Shown here: one piece after another, positions 41,554 to 51,382 of the stretch | Layout of the letters: each line of letters begins with the position of its first letter | How positions within the stretch are numbered: the stretch's first letter is position 1 | NCBI GenBank assembly: GCA_964485395.1 | Contig: CAZAJF010000011.1 | Span: 1-64,000 of the forward strand | Length of the DNA stretch: 64,000 nt | From: JANNSO01 sp964485395 | GTDB taxonomy: Bacteria > Spirochaetota > Spirochaetia > Treponematales > UBA12059 | Direction: 5' to 3' | Notes under the pieces: generated by a model | The model's database searches: none | The model's input: only the letters and a program-made list of their open reading frames with translations | Told to the model about the DNA's origin: nothing | Made by a program: the position numbers and the translations under genes

Positions 41554-44500
41554 GTGAGCGTAAAATTGCCTGCCAAGGTTTATATAGTCTTTATAATCGC
41601 CGCCGCATGTTCCGCGACCTGGGCTTTGGCCATCCGCCCTATCCAGCTGGAATTCGAGCGGAAAATCCGCGCTGAAGCAAGCGGTCTGCTCGCGTCCCTC
41701 ATACGGCCGTACGATATCCAGGTTTCTTACGAGAATATTTCTCCCGCGTTGCTGGGGCATGTGAAGGTCCGCGGGCTCACGGTATCCTCGAGGGGCAACC
41801 TTCTCGCCGCTATTCCCTCGCTGGATATCGGCTACGATCTGCCCGAACTTCTCCGAACCCGGAAAATATCGAGTCTCAGGAGCGTCACAGCCAGCGGGCT
41901 CGACCTTACGCTGGATCTCGCGCGCGACAAGTACCTGCTGGACCTGCTTTCCGGCTCCTCCACGGTGAGCAGCCCTGCGACGCCGATCCGGGGGCTCAAG
42001 ATTGTTATTAAAAAATCCGCAGCCAGCGTCAGGCTGCCCGACGGAACCGTCGTCGGATTCAGGGGAAATTCCATTAAAGCCGTGGTGGAGGATTCCAGGA
42101 TCAGTCTGGACGCAAAGGCTGAACTTACCTTGGCGCTTACGGTTCCCATCCTTGGAATTCATGCTTTGAAGCTTCCCTTTCAGGCGTCCGGATACGTGCT
42201 CCAGGATTTTTCCCTGGCGGAAGCCGATCTTAAATTCTCCGCAATCACCGATGAATTTACCGTCAAGGCAAAGACCTGGAGCGTCAAGGCGGACGCAAAT
42301 TCCGTTACGGCGAAGCTTCCGGGAAAGAGCGGTACCCCGGATATCTACGTGGCATGGGACCCGAAACTCGCGCGCGTCCAGGCTTCCGTATCCATGGATC
42401 GCTTCGAGCCATCCAGCTTCGTGGCTCTGTCGGATCGTTATAAAAATATAGAACCTTGGCTTTCAGGCAGGTACGGCGGCAGGCTGGAGGTCACGAGCGA
42501 TTTGACGCCCGCCGGCACTGATTTCTCCGCAAGCCTTGAAACGATCCTGCCGATCGACGCGCCCGGCGGTAGGCCGAGCGCCTCGATCGCGCTTTCCGGT
42601 TCGCCCGACCGGATCGCGGTGCGGCGGATACGCCTGAAGAACTCCCTGTTCGACCTTGGGCTTTCCGGCACGGCATACCCCGGCAAGCTCGGTTTCGAGG
42701 GCTCGCTTGCCGTAGACTACGCTTTGAGCGAGTCGGCCCGGATAAAAACCGTGATGGAAGTGTTCGCTTCGGAAGGATCCCTTTTCGCCTATGCAAGGGA
42801 GACCCTCGTCGCCGGCTCCGTCGTGCGAGACTTGAGCGCGTCGATGAATTTCAAGGCCGAGGAATTATTTTTCCTGGTCGATGCCGTGGTGCCGTCGGAG
42901 CCGCCGAAGGCTCAAGCGGCCGGCGTCGTAGCCGGTGAGGATTCCTACGTCGAACCGGAAGGAACCAAGCTGAGCCTGGAAGGAAGCGTCTGGCTGGGCA
43001 AGGATCCCTATCTTTCGGCTTCCGTCTCCTTCGAGTCCCTCGCTTTCGCCGGCTTTCCCGGCATGCTCGGCTCGTTCTTCGATCCTTCCATCGCCGGTAT
43101 CCTGAAAAATATCGTCCTTGCGGGAAGCCTGAACGTCTACAGCGATTTCAAGGAATATTCATACAACGTCAGCAACGCGGTCGTGACGTACGCGGCATCG
43201 CGGAATGCCTTCGCGGTACTGACCGTGCAGGGCAACCGGCAGAAACTGGAAATATCGAAGATAGACGCCCATATCGCGGGATATTCGATAGGCGGCAGCG
43301 CGGCCATGCTCTTCGAGCCCAACGGCGCCAACTCCGTCCAAGTGGACGTTACGGTGGACGAGGTTCCCTACAAGCTCACTGCCTCGTTGATGCAGGATGA
43401 TATTTTCATCAGCGGAGATTACGGCCTGCGCGTAATCCTCAATACCCGCGCGTCCGTCGTGTCGGGAAGCATCTTCGCGGAAAACCTCCCGATTCCGGCG
43501 GGTGGTTCCGTGTTCTTCGTCTCGATGAGCGCCGCCCTCAAATACGTATCTTTCGATAACTGGAAATTGGCCCTTGAATCGATGAGCATCGTTCCGTCGG
43601 GTTCGGACCCCGCCGGTATATCCCGCGTCGACTTGGCGGGCGAACTAAATCATGCCGGAGCCACGCTTGACTCTTTGCGGGTGCAGGGGCGCAATTCGTC
43701 GCTGCAGGGCAACATGAATGTAACCTGGAGTCTTTCCGGCGGTTTACGAGTTGCGCTGGATTCAGTATTGAATGGATCGAACGGCGAGGCATACGCCGCT
43801 TCCGGTGAGTATTCCGGGGGTTTCGTGTCCGGCACTTTTTCGGCGCGCAAGGCATTGCTTGAGCGGTGGGACATCAATTTTTTGCAGGGGATAGCCAACG
43901 TGGACGCTGAATTTTCAGGATCGCTATCGAATCCGCTGGTCACCGCTTCCTTCGTACTCAACGAAGGACGGGAAATGCCCAACGCCCCTTTCCTCGAGGG
44001 AAATGGTTCGTACGAAAACGGCCTGGTCAAACTCGATTCGCTCATGGCCTATACCGAAGGCTTGAGCGTCAAGGACGGCTCCCTGGACTACGACGTCGCC
44101 CGCGGCAGGCTCTCCGGCAGCGGCGTCGTCAACTACGCCTTCCAGACCCTTTCGAACGTTTCCAATATTTCCGGAAAGTTCCGGGTCGAAGGCTCGGCTC
44201 CCACGGCCTTGCCGTTGAAATCCGATGCAGGCAACGATATAGGCTCCGTTTTCTCCGCCAATCCGATCGGCTCGTTTTTGGAATATGATTTCAAGGGCTC
44301 TGTTTCCCTGTTCACGGTTCGGGAAAAAACATACCCGGACTGGCCGTTCGATCTGCGGCTCGGCAAGGGATCCTTGAATCTCGTGTGCGGCGCCGATCGC
44401 CAGTTTGCCCTGACTACGGCGCCGTCAGGCGATTTCAGCGCGCACGTCGCCTCGAGCCTTCCGGTATCGGGTGACCTCGCCGGCAGGCTCAAAAATGGCG

Positions 44501-45942
44501 TCATCAGCATAAAAACGGAGAATGTCCGCGCCGACCTGCCGTTTTTATTCACCTTTCTCGAGTTTCCCATCGTCAAGGCGCAGAGCGGCGTCGCGAGGGG
44601 GAACATCCAGATAACCGGCCCGGTGAAGGATCCGGTCATGAGCGGCTCCATCGAATTCCAGGATTTTTTCATGAAGCTTGAAGATTTCGTAAGCGACGCC
44701 ATCGGGCCCATCACGTCGCCCATCATCATCGACGGCAAGGAGGCGGATCTTTCGCAGGCCACCGTAGCCTGCGGCGATTCGACGGTCTCGCTCCAGCTGT
44801 TCCTGTCCCTTTCCGCCTGGCTGCCGGATTCCGTCCGCGTCAACATAAAGGGCTCCGAGGGCTCCCTGGTTCACCTCAAGTCGAAAATACTCGGTTTGAT
44901 CATCGACGGATATTCCAATCCTGATATTTCCATTACCGTCGACGAGAGGGGGCCGAACGTCTCCGGAACGCTCGCTTTCCCAAAAGGTGATATTGAAATA
45001 ACTTCCGAGACGCTGGCCAGCGGACGGGGCGAATTCGTGCGGCCCAGCGGAGGAGCCCTGAGCGCGGACATGCAGATACTGTTCGGCAAGAACGTAACCG
45101 TAAAATTCCAGCCGAACATCTCAAAACTGAAATTCCCCATTTTCTCGGGACAAACCGATCCTTCCAGCAGGCTCAGGATCCTGTACAACGGGAACACGGG
45201 GGATTTCTCCATCAAAGGCAAGACCGTCCTCAGGGGCGGCAGCGTTTTTTACATACAGAAGAATTTTTTCCTGAAGACCGCGACCGTGGATTTCGACGAG
45301 GATTCTTCCTCCTTCAATCCCCTGGTTACGCTCAAGGCGGAGACGCGCACCGCCAACGCCGCAGGGCCCGTGCTGGTGACGGTAAGCGCGATAAACGTTC
45401 CCTTGAACATGCTTACCTTCAGGCTGGAATCGATTCCTTCGTACTCCGAATCCGAAATCGCGAGCCTGCTCGGCCAAGACTTGGTCGCCACCAACAAGGG
45501 CTCGAATTTCGATGCCGGGAAAGCTCTTATAGAGAATAGCGACATAGTTCCGCAGCTCGATATAGTTTCATTATTCAAAACACGGGCGCAATCCTTATTG
45601 GGGCTGGATTTTTTATACATGAAAACCTTGGTCGTGCAACGCTGGCTCTATGATCTTTCGGGACTCGGCACAAGCGGCGAAACCATGACCCTCGCCGATT
45701 ATCTTGATAATTCGGCGATCGTGGCGGGTAAGTACTTTACCGACGACCTGTTCGGGCAGGCCACGTTTCGCATGCAGGAGTCTCCGCTTGCACAGAGCGG
45801 TAATTTACGGTTAGACTTGGAACTGAGCCTAGAGTGGAATGCTCCTCATTTTTTATTGAATTGGCAGATTCGTCCTGATCTTTATAATTATTTCTTGCCG
45901 GAACAGTCCTTGTCTGTTTCCTGGCGTATCGCGTTGCCGTAA
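41554..45942 (+). CDS. tamB: translocation/assembly module TamB-like protein
   Basis: A 1462-residue inner-membrane-anchored protein. An N-terminal membrane segment (about 8-27) is followed by a very long beta-rich AsmA/TamB-type body made of repeating hydrophobic-groove strands. The C-terminal DUF490/TamB domain covers about the last 350 residues and includes VLRGGSVFYIQKNFFLKTATVDFDED. TamB-like proteins bridge the periplasm and transfer phospholipid and/or assist outer-membrane protein assembly. The bamA gene follows directly, then skp, matching the order in Treponema and Borrelia. The GTG start is supported by the promoter seven bases upstream. Confidence 0.92.
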   Translation: MSVKLPAKVYIVFIIAAACSATWALAIRPIQLEFERKIRAEASGLLASLIRPYDIQVSYENISPALLGHVKVRGLTVSSRGNLLAAIPSLDIGYDLPELLRTRKISSLRSVTASGLDLTLDLARDKYLLDLLSGSSTVSSPATPIRGLKIVIKKSAASVRLPDGTVVGFRGNSIKAVVEDSRISLDAKAELTLALTVPILGIHALKLPFQASGYVLQDFSLAEADLKFSAITDEFTVKAKTWSVKADANSVTAKLPGKSGTPDIYVAWDPKLARVQASVSMDRFEPSSFVALSDRYKNIEPWLSGRYGGRLEVTSDLTPAGTDFSASLETILPIDAPGGRPSASIALSGSPDRIAVRRIRLKNSLFDLGLSGTAYPGKLGFEGSLAVDYALSESARIKTVMEVFASEGSLFAYARETLVAGSVVRDLSASMNFKAEELFFLVDAVVPSEPPKAQAAGVVAGEDSYVEPEGTKLSLEGSVWLGKDPYLSASVSFESLAFAGFPGMLGSFFDPSIAGILKNIVLAGSLNVYSDFKEYSYNVSNAVVTYAASRNAFAVLTVQGNRQKLEISKIDAHIAGYSIGGSAAMLFEPNGANSVQVDVTVDEVPYKLTASLMQDDIFISGDYGLRVILNTRASVVSGSIFAENLPIPAGGSVFFVSMSAALKYVSFDNWKLALESMSIVPSGSDPAGISRVDLAGELNHAGATLDSLRVQGRNSSLQGNMNVTWSLSGGLRVALDSVLNGSNGEAYAASGEYSGGFVSGTFSARKALLERWDINFLQGIANVDAEFSGSLSNPLVTASFVLNEGREMPNAPFLEGNGSYENGLVKLDSLMAYTEGLSVKDGSLDYDVARGRLSGSGVVNYAFQTLSNVSNISGKFRVEGSAPTALPLKSDAGNDIGSVFSANPIGSFLEYDFKGSVSLFTVREKTYPDWPFDLRLGKGSLNLVCGADRQFALTTAPSGDFSAHVASSLPVSGDLAGRLKNGVISIKTENVRADLPFLFTFLEFPIVKAQSGVARGNIQITGPVKDPVMSGSIEFQDFFMKLEDFVSDAIGPITSPIIIDGKEADLSQATVACGDSTVSLQLFLSLSAWLPDSVRVNIKGSEGSLVHLKSKILGLIIDGYSNPDISITVDERGPNVSGTLAFPKGDIEITSETLASGRGEFVRPSGGALSADMQILFGKNVTVKFQPNISKLKFPIFSGQTDPSSRLRILYNGNTGDFSIKGKTVLRGGSVFYIQKNFFLKTATVDFDEDSSSFNPLVTLKAETRTANAAGPVLVTVSAINVPLNMLTFRLESIPSYSESEIASLLGQDLVATNKGSNFDAGKALIENSDIVPQLDIVSLFKTRAQSLLGLDFLYMKTLVVQRWLYDLSGLGTSGETMTLADYLDNSAIVAGKYFTDDLFGQATFRMQESPLAQSGNLRLDLELSLEWNAPHFLLNWQIRPDLYNYFLPEQSLSVSWRIALP

Positions 45943-46020
45943 GTGCTTGCGCAAAAACGCTACGATATCCCGAATCGAGTAACCATGCGACGGGCTGTCC
46001 TTCATAGGGAGTATATTGAG

Positions 46021-48564
46021 ATGAAGAAATGCATACTGGTTTTACTTTTCACCTTGCTGGCTTTCGGCTTTCTCTCCGCACAGGAAGAGTCCGCCTGGTA
46101 TCTGGGCAAAGAGATCAAGGACATACGTTTCGAGGGCTTGTCGACCATCGCCCAGAAGGACGTCGATCCGGTCATTCGCAGCTATAAAGGCGAGATATTC
46201 ACCGAAAAACTTTGGATGGAACTGCTTACGAGGGTTTACGACCTTAATTACTTCGAGGAAATCGTGCCCGAGGCCAAACCGGGCGACAGTCTCAGGCAGA
46301 CCGTGGTCATAGTCTTCAGAGTTACGGAACGTCCCTCCGTCTCCCTTATCCGGATCGAAGGTAACAAACAGCTCCGTACGAGCGAAATCCAGGATATCCT
46401 TTCCGTAAAGATAAGTACCATCTACAAGGAAACCGCGGTAAGGCTGGACGAGATAGAAATCCGCAAGCTTTATCTCGATAAAGGCTACCCGGAAATTACG
46501 GTTTCATCACGAACTGAGAGCGAAAACGGCTCGGTCATCGTAATTTTCACCATTGACGAGGGCAAGCGGATTACGCTTGATAAAATAGAATTCTCCGGCG
46601 TTTCGGCCCTTTCGGTCAATGCCCTCAAGAAAGCCATGCAGCTCAAGGAGCGGGGTTTATTCCAGCAGGGCGCCTTCAATGAGATCAAGCTCGAATCCGA
46701 CAGGCAGGCGATCGAATTGCTCTACAAGACGAAAGGCTATATCGACGCGAAAGTCCAGGATGTCGGCAGGCAGGTAGTCGTCGAGGAAAAAACCGGGATT
46801 CGTCGGCTGTCCCTTTCTTTCACGATCATCGAAGGAAAACGCTACACGTTCGACAGCGTCGGGTTCGAGGGCAACAACGTCTTTTCCACCGAGACCCTCG
46901 CTGCGTTTTTCAGCATAAAGAAGGGCACGATTTTCAATTACCAGCGTTTTATGGAGAGCAAGGCCGCCCTCGACGACCTCTATTATGAAAACGGCTACAT
47001 CTTCAACAAGATAGACATCAGGGAGACGCGCGACGAGGACAGGAATTCCGTTTCCTTCGTCATAGAGATCGTCGAGCGCGACAGGGCCCATATAGAAAAT
47101 ATAATACTGCGCGGGAACACGAAGACGAAGGATAACGTTATCTACCGCGAGATTCCCCTCGAGCCCGGCGATATTTTCTCGAAGACGAAAATCATCGAAG
47201 GTCTGCGCAACCTTTCCAACCTGCAGTATTTCGCGAGCCCCATTACGCCGCAATTGCTGCCGGGAAGCGAGGACCTGCTCATGGACCTCGTCATGAACCT
47301 TGAGGAAGCAAGTACCGCCAATATCAATTTCGGCTTTACCCTGGCCAATCTCGGCGCTAAAACCAGTAAATTCCCGATCGTGGGCATGGTCAAGTGGAAC
47401 GACACGAATTTCTTCGGGAACGGGCAGACCTTTTCCGTGGCCGCGAACGTCGCCTATGATTCCCAGGACCTTACGTTCGGATTCAAGGAGAACTGGCTGT
47501 TTGGAAAACGCTGGTTCGGCGGCGTAGACCTGTCCTTCAAGCACGAAAGCCTGACCACCATGCAGGACTCGGCGTTCCCGCTGTTCTCGTATACGGATCC
47601 AGGCCGCGTCCCGGACCCGTACCAGTCCCTCGCGGAGTACACCCTGGCCAACAAGAAAGTACCCGAAACCTATCTCATGAATTACGATACCCTGAGCGCA
47701 AGCATCGGTTTCAGTTCCGGTTATACTTTTAAAACAACGGCTGGCGACCTGTCGCTGGCCGGCGGGCTTCTCACCGCACTCAACTTCAAGACCTACGATG
47801 AAAGCCTTTATCGCCCGTACGACAAGACGATATCCGACAACCTCAACAACTGGCTGATCTCCAATGCCCTCTACGCCAAGGTCAGCCTCAACCGCCTCGA
47901 TCTTTCCTACGATCCGAGCCTGGGATATTTCGCCAGCCAGCGCTTTACCCTCAACGGATTCTCTCCCAGCGAGCTTAACCGCTATTTTAGGCTGGATAGC
48001 CGCCTCGACGGGTATCTTACGCTGATAAACCATAGATTTACCGATGTTCCGGTACTGGAGAACTGGCCGCTCAAGATCGTTCTCGGAGCGCATACCGGCG
48101 CCAGTTTCCTGTTGCCCTGGTTCGGCCAGACTTCCGTGATCGGCAGCTCGGCGAACCTGCTCAGGATAGACGGAACCTTCGTCGGACGCGGCTGGAGCGA
48201 CCTTTCATCCTACAGCGGCACGTCCCAATGGGAGAGCTGGCTGGAACTGCGCATGCCCATTTTCCCCGGCATCCTGGCCCTCGACGGCTTTCTCGACGCC
48301 GCCACGCTCGCAACCGACTCGGGGCTCCTGAACATCGCCGGCGTTGTGAACAAAAGTTCATTGATAGATTCCGGCACCTCGCTTGCCGATCTCGGGCTCT
48401 CCAATTTCGCCTTCAGCACGGGCGGCGGGTTGCGCTTCCTCATCCCGCAGTTCCCCTTCCGAGTCTACATGGCCAAGCGCTTCTACGTGAACGAGAGCGG
48501 CAAGCCCGACTGGGTGAAGACCGGGTGGGATTTCGTGCTCAGCGTATCCCAGCCCCTGAATTGA
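46021..48564 (+). CDS. bamA: outer-membrane protein assembly factor BamA
   Basis: An 847-residue Omp85 protein with a signal peptide (MKKCILVLLFTLLAFGFLSAQ). Five POTRA-like modules follow between about residues 30 and 425 (e.g. IKDIRFEGLSTIAQKDV, ITLDKIEFSGVSALS, YTFDSVGFEGNNVFS, HIENIILRGNTKTKDNV), then a 16-strand-type barrel (about 430-847). It inserts beta-barrel proteins into the outer membrane. The C-terminus ends LSVSQPLN rather than in the usual aromatic residue. The ATG has a weak GGGAG site; a frame extends 26 codons upstream without a signal sequence. Middle gene of tamB-bamA-skp. Confidence 0.95.
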   Translation: MKKCILVLLFTLLAFGFLSAQEESAWYLGKEIKDIRFEGLSTIAQKDVDPVIRSYKGEIFTEKLWMELLTRVYDLNYFEEIVPEAKPGDSLRQTVVIVFRVTERPSVSLIRIEGNKQLRTSEIQDILSVKISTIYKETAVRLDEIEIRKLYLDKGYPEITVSSRTESENGSVIVIFTIDEGKRITLDKIEFSGVSALSVNALKKAMQLKERGLFQQGAFNEIKLESDRQAIELLYKTKGYIDAKVQDVGRQVVVEEKTGIRRLSLSFTIIEGKRYTFDSVGFEGNNVFSTETLAAFFSIKKGTIFNYQRFMESKAALDDLYYENGYIFNKIDIRETRDEDRNSVSFVIEIVERDRAHIENIILRGNTKTKDNVIYREIPLEPGDIFSKTKIIEGLRNLSNLQYFASPITPQLLPGSEDLLMDLVMNLEEASTANINFGFTLANLGAKTSKFPIVGMVKWNDTNFFGNGQTFSVAANVAYDSQDLTFGFKENWLFGKRWFGGVDLSFKHESLTTMQDSAFPLFSYTDPGRVPDPYQSLAEYTLANKKVPETYLMNYDTLSASIGFSSGYTFKTTAGDLSLAGGLLTALNFKTYDESLYRPYDKTISDNLNNWLISNALYAKVSLNRLDLSYDPSLGYFASQRFTLNGFSPSELNRYFRLDSRLDGYLTLINHRFTDVPVLENWPLKIVLGAHTGASFLLPWFGQTSVIGSSANLLRIDGTFVGRGWSDLSSYSGTSQWESWLELRMPIFPGILALDGFLDAATLATDSGLLNIAGVVNKSSLIDSGTSLADLGLSNFAFSTGGGLRFLIPQFPFRVYMAKRFYVNESGKPDWVKTGWDFVLSVSQPLN

Positions 48565-48576
48565 TTTCCGGCGATG

Positions 48577-48608
48577 CCGGGGCTTCGCGGCCCCGGGGCC
48601 TTTTATTT
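48577..48608 (+). terminator. hairpin after bamA, weak terminator or attenuator
   Basis: CCGGGGC (48577-48583) pairs with GCCCCGG (48590-48596) and is followed by GGCC and only four T. It could reduce rather than abolish read-through into skp. Confidence 0.55.
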
Positions 48609-48645
48609 CTGCATACCCGTCGCGGTATCCTTTTGGAGGAATTAA

Positions 48646-49185
48646 ATGCATAGACGTTCCGCGCTTTCTCTCGTTTTCTTTTTGGGTTTTTCGGTTCTCC
48701 TTTTTTCGCAGCAAATAACGCGTGTCGCGGTAATCGACCTTCAAAAAGTCTATATGACATATTATAAGGATTCCCAGGCCGTGCGCAGCTTCGAGGAAGA
48801 AAAAATGCGCATCCAGACCGAAATCCAGAAACTGGGCGAAGAAATAAAAGCGATGATGTCAAGCCGCCTTGAAATCCAGGCGGGCGGAGACTTGGCCGCG
48901 CTTCAGGCGTTTGATGCCCTGCTGCTCCGCAAGGGGCAGTTTTTAAAGGATTACATAAGCATAAAAAAAGCCGAGCTTGACGACAAGGCGAAGGCGCTGT
49001 CCGAAACCAATGCCTTCGTGCAGACTCTCTACCGAACTATCCAGTCCATGGCGGAGATGGACGGCTACTCCCTCGTTCTAAGTTCGCGGAACACGGACAG
49101 CGTCATGAGCGGCATCGTATGGTACAGCCCCATGATCGACATCACCGACAAGGTCATCCAGGCTTTGCTGGGAACCCCGCAATAA
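48646..49185 (+). CDS. skp: OmpH/Skp family periplasmic chaperone
   Basis: A 179-residue protein with a signal peptide (cleavage near LFSQQ). The short beta segment RVAVIDLQKVYMTYYKDS is the conserved OmpH start. A long charged coiled coil (about 45-110, FEEEKMRIQTEIQKLGEEIKA) would form the tentacle arms, and the body strands follow. It escorts unfolded outer-membrane proteins to BamA, encoded just upstream. GGAGG precedes the ATG. A strong terminator closes the tamB-bamA-skp unit. Confidence 0.9.
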   Translation: MHRRSALSLVFFLGFSVLLFSQQITRVAVIDLQKVYMTYYKDSQAVRSFEEEKMRIQTEIQKLGEEIKAMMSSRLEIQAGGDLAALQAFDALLLRKGQFLKDYISIKKAELDDKAKALSETNAFVQTLYRTIQSMAEMDGYSLVLSSRNTDSVMSGIVWYSPMIDITDKVIQALLGTPQ

Positions 49186-49237
49186 CGGCCCCGCCCAAGC
49201 CGGCCGGGCTCGCGATACCTGCATAATAAATACTAAC

Positions 49238-49279
49238 AAAAAGCCCCGGCAAGACCGCGCTGTCTTGCCGGGGCTTTTT
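49238..49279 (+). terminator. strong Rho-independent terminator after skp
   Basis: GCCCCGGCAAGAC (49243-49255) pairs perfectly with GTCTTGCCGGGGC (49262-49274) around CGCGCT. It is flanked by A-run and T-run (49238-49242, 49275-49279), so it may work in both directions. Confidence 0.95.
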
Positions 49280-49336
49280 GAGCAATCTCCATGGACGGCA
49301 TGTGAGCGCCGAACTTATGCGTTTTTAAAATGGCCG

Positions 49337-49365
49337 TTGACCGTTTCCTTTGCAACGCATACAAT
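49337..49365 (+). promoter_or_regulatory. promoter of ligA
   Basis: TTGACC (49337-49342), 17-base spacer, TACAAT (49360-49365); the ATG at 49373 begins seven bases later. No ribosome binding site is present, so a leaderless message is expected. Confidence 0.75.
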
Positions 49366-49372
49366 TGTCTCC

Positions 49373-51382
49373 ATGAAAAAGGAAATAAAACCCGCGCAGA
49401 CGGAACGCGTAGCCGAACTGGAACGCCTGATTCCTTATCATCAGGACTTATACTACAACGGCGACCCTGTAATTTCCGACGCTCAGTTCGACGCCTTATG
49501 GGACGAGCTCAAGGCTCTCGCTCCCGATAGCGCCGTACTCAAGGCAATCGGCAGGGACGGCGTCATAAATGCCGGCGTCATGAATGCCGGCGTCATAAAT
49601 GCCGGCGTCATGAATGACGGTATGTTGGACGGCTTCCCGAAAGCCAAGCACGTTCTTCCCATGGGCAGCCAGGAAAAAGCCGCCGATCCCGAGGAATTCC
49701 TGGCTTGGTGCGAAAAAATAAAACATCCATTGTACATAATAGAAGACAAGATGGATGGCGCGAGCATCGAGCTTCAATACGAGGCCGGTTCGCTGGTGCG
49801 GGCCATTACGCGAGGCGATGGCGTCATCGGCGACGATATAACGCCCAATGTCCGAAAAATGCGCGGCGTGCCGCTGCTGCTTGGTTTTTTATGGGACGGA
49901 GCCGTTCGCGGCGAAGTTCTCATGTCAAAAGAGGTCCACCGGGAACATTTCGCGGATAAGGCGAATTGCCGCAACGCGGCAAACGGTCTCATGAAGCGCA
50001 AGGACGGCATCGGCGTGGAGCATTTGCAGGTGCTGTGTTATGACGCCGCTCCCCGCGGCCTGTTCGACGGCGAGGAGGGCAGCTTGTTCGCCCACGAGGC
50101 GCAACCGCCATTCGACGACGAATTGAACAAACTCGAATGGCTGCGAAACTCCGGGTTCAGCGTAGTCCGCTACTTGGTGTGCGCGAATCCCTACGAGGTC
50201 ATCGATTATCGCGCGCGCGTAATGGCCGAGCGGGACATGTATCCCTTCGATATAGATGGACTCGTGGCCAAAGGCCGGATTGTGGACCCGGACGATATGC
50301 GGCGCGCCAGGCCGGAAAAGCAGATAGCGTTTAAATTCGCCCTTGAGGAAGCGCTTACGACGCTCGTGGACGTTGAATGGAGCGAGTCGGGCGCTACCTT
50401 TACGCCTATCGGCATCGTTGAGCCGGTAAGGCTGGCCGGGACTACGGTAAAGCGGGCCAACCTGTGCAACACGAATACCATAAACGGCATGGGCTTGCGG
50501 TTGGGTTCCAAGGTGATCATCGTGAAGCGGGGTGAAATAATCCCCAAGATCGAGGGCGTAGTCGAAAATCCACCGGGTGTCCGGGCGATTCCCGTACCCG
50601 TCGCCTGTTCCTGCGGCGCCGAGCTGGTCGACGAAGGCACGCGCCTCCTGTGTCCGAATCCTTCCTGTTTCAAGAAAATCCTGCATCGCATAGAGAAGTG
50701 GCTATCCGTCCTCGATGTGCGCGATTTCGGCGGCGTCATCGTCGGCAAGCTCTGCGCGGCGGGCAGGGTACGGGGCATAGCCGACCTCTATTCGCTTACC
50801 GTGGAGGAGTTGACGTCCTTCGAGCGCATGGGGCAAACGCTAGCGATAAAAATATTACAAAATCTGCATGCAAGGTCCGAGTTGACGCTCGAGGAATTCC
50901 TCGCCGGCTTCGACATCGAGGGCATAGGCATGGGGTTGGCCGAGAAGGCGGTTCGCGCAGGCTACGACACGCTCGAGAAATTGAGAGCCGCCGAAGCCGA
51001 GACCTTGGCGACGATCGACGGTTTCGGCGAGATAAACGCGGCCGTCCTGACGCAAGGGCTTGCCTCGCTGGCGGGCGATATGGACGCGGTCCTGTCGACG
51101 GGAGGGGTCCTCATCCGTACGGCCGCCGTATCCGAGGGGCCGCTCTCGGGATTGTCGTTCTGCTTCACGGGTGAAATGGCCGCCATGAAGCGTTCCCGCG
51201 CGGAGGCTCTGGTCAAGTCGCTCGGAGGGCAGGCGCGGTCTACGGTAGCCAAGGGCCTTTCATATCTCGTGACCAATGATCCGCTTTCGGGATCGTCAAA
51301 GAATAAAAGCGCGCTCAAGCTGGGAATCCCCATAATCGGAGAAGAAGAATTCTTGGCGATGCTGGGCGGGAGAGAGTCATGA
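49373..51382 (+). CDS. ligA: NAD+-dependent DNA ligase
   Basis: A 669-residue LigA. Domain Ia ends near residue 60. The adenylation domain has the catalytic Lys in DKMDGAS (Lys126) and TRGDGVIGDD, followed by the OB fold. A C4 zinc knuckle uses CSC and CPNPSC; its first pair is C-x-C rather than the usual C-x2-C. HhH motifs (SFERMGQTLA, GFGEINAAV) and a C-terminal BRCT domain (about 590-669) follow. An unusual insert of four GV(I/M)N(A/D) units (residues 63-82) comes from a 15-bp tandem repeat. The start at 49373 is fixed by the promoter. The next gene overlaps by four bases. Confidence 0.95.
   Translation: MKKEIKPAQTERVAELERLIPYHQDLYYNGDPVISDAQFDALWDELKALAPDSAVLKAIGRDGVINAGVMNAGVINAGVMNDGMLDGFPKAKHVLPMGSQEKAADPEEFLAWCEKIKHPLYIIEDKMDGASIELQYEAGSLVRAITRGDGVIGDDITPNVRKMRGVPLLLGFLWDGAVRGEVLMSKEVHREHFADKANCRNAANGLMKRKDGIGVEHLQVLCYDAAPRGLFDGEEGSLFAHEAQPPFDDELNKLEWLRNSGFSVVRYLVCANPYEVIDYRARVMAERDMYPFDIDGLVAKGRIVDPDDMRRARPEKQIAFKFALEEALTTLVDVEWSESGATFTPIGIVEPVRLAGTTVKRANLCNTNTINGMGLRLGSKVIIVKRGEIIPKIEGVVENPPGVRAIPVPVACSCGAELVDEGTRLLCPNPSCFKKILHRIEKWLSVLDVRDFGGVIVGKLCAAGRVRGIADLYSLTVEELTSFERMGQTLAIKILQNLHARSELTLEEFLAGFDIEGIGMGLAEKAVRAGYDTLEKLRAAEAETLATIDGFGEINAAVLTQGLASLAGDMDAVLSTGGVLIRTAAVSEGPLSGLSFCFTGEMAAMKRSRAEALVKSLGGQARSTVAKGLSYLVTNDPLSGSSKNKSALKLGIPIIGEEEFLAMLGGRES
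49559..49618 (+). repeat. 4 x 15-bp in-frame tandem repeat inside ligA
   Basis: Units are GGCGTCATAAATGCC, GGCGTCATGAATGCC, GGCGTCATAAATGCC and GGCGTCATGAATGAC. This can also be viewed as two 30-bp units differing only in the last copy's final codon. It encodes (G-V-I/M-N-A)x4. The unit length is a multiple of three, so copy-number change would keep the ligase in frame. Confidence 0.97.

Noticed and set aside
46657..48093. 478-codon minus-strand open frame
   Set aside because: Antisense shadow of bamA; no signal, domain or start site.
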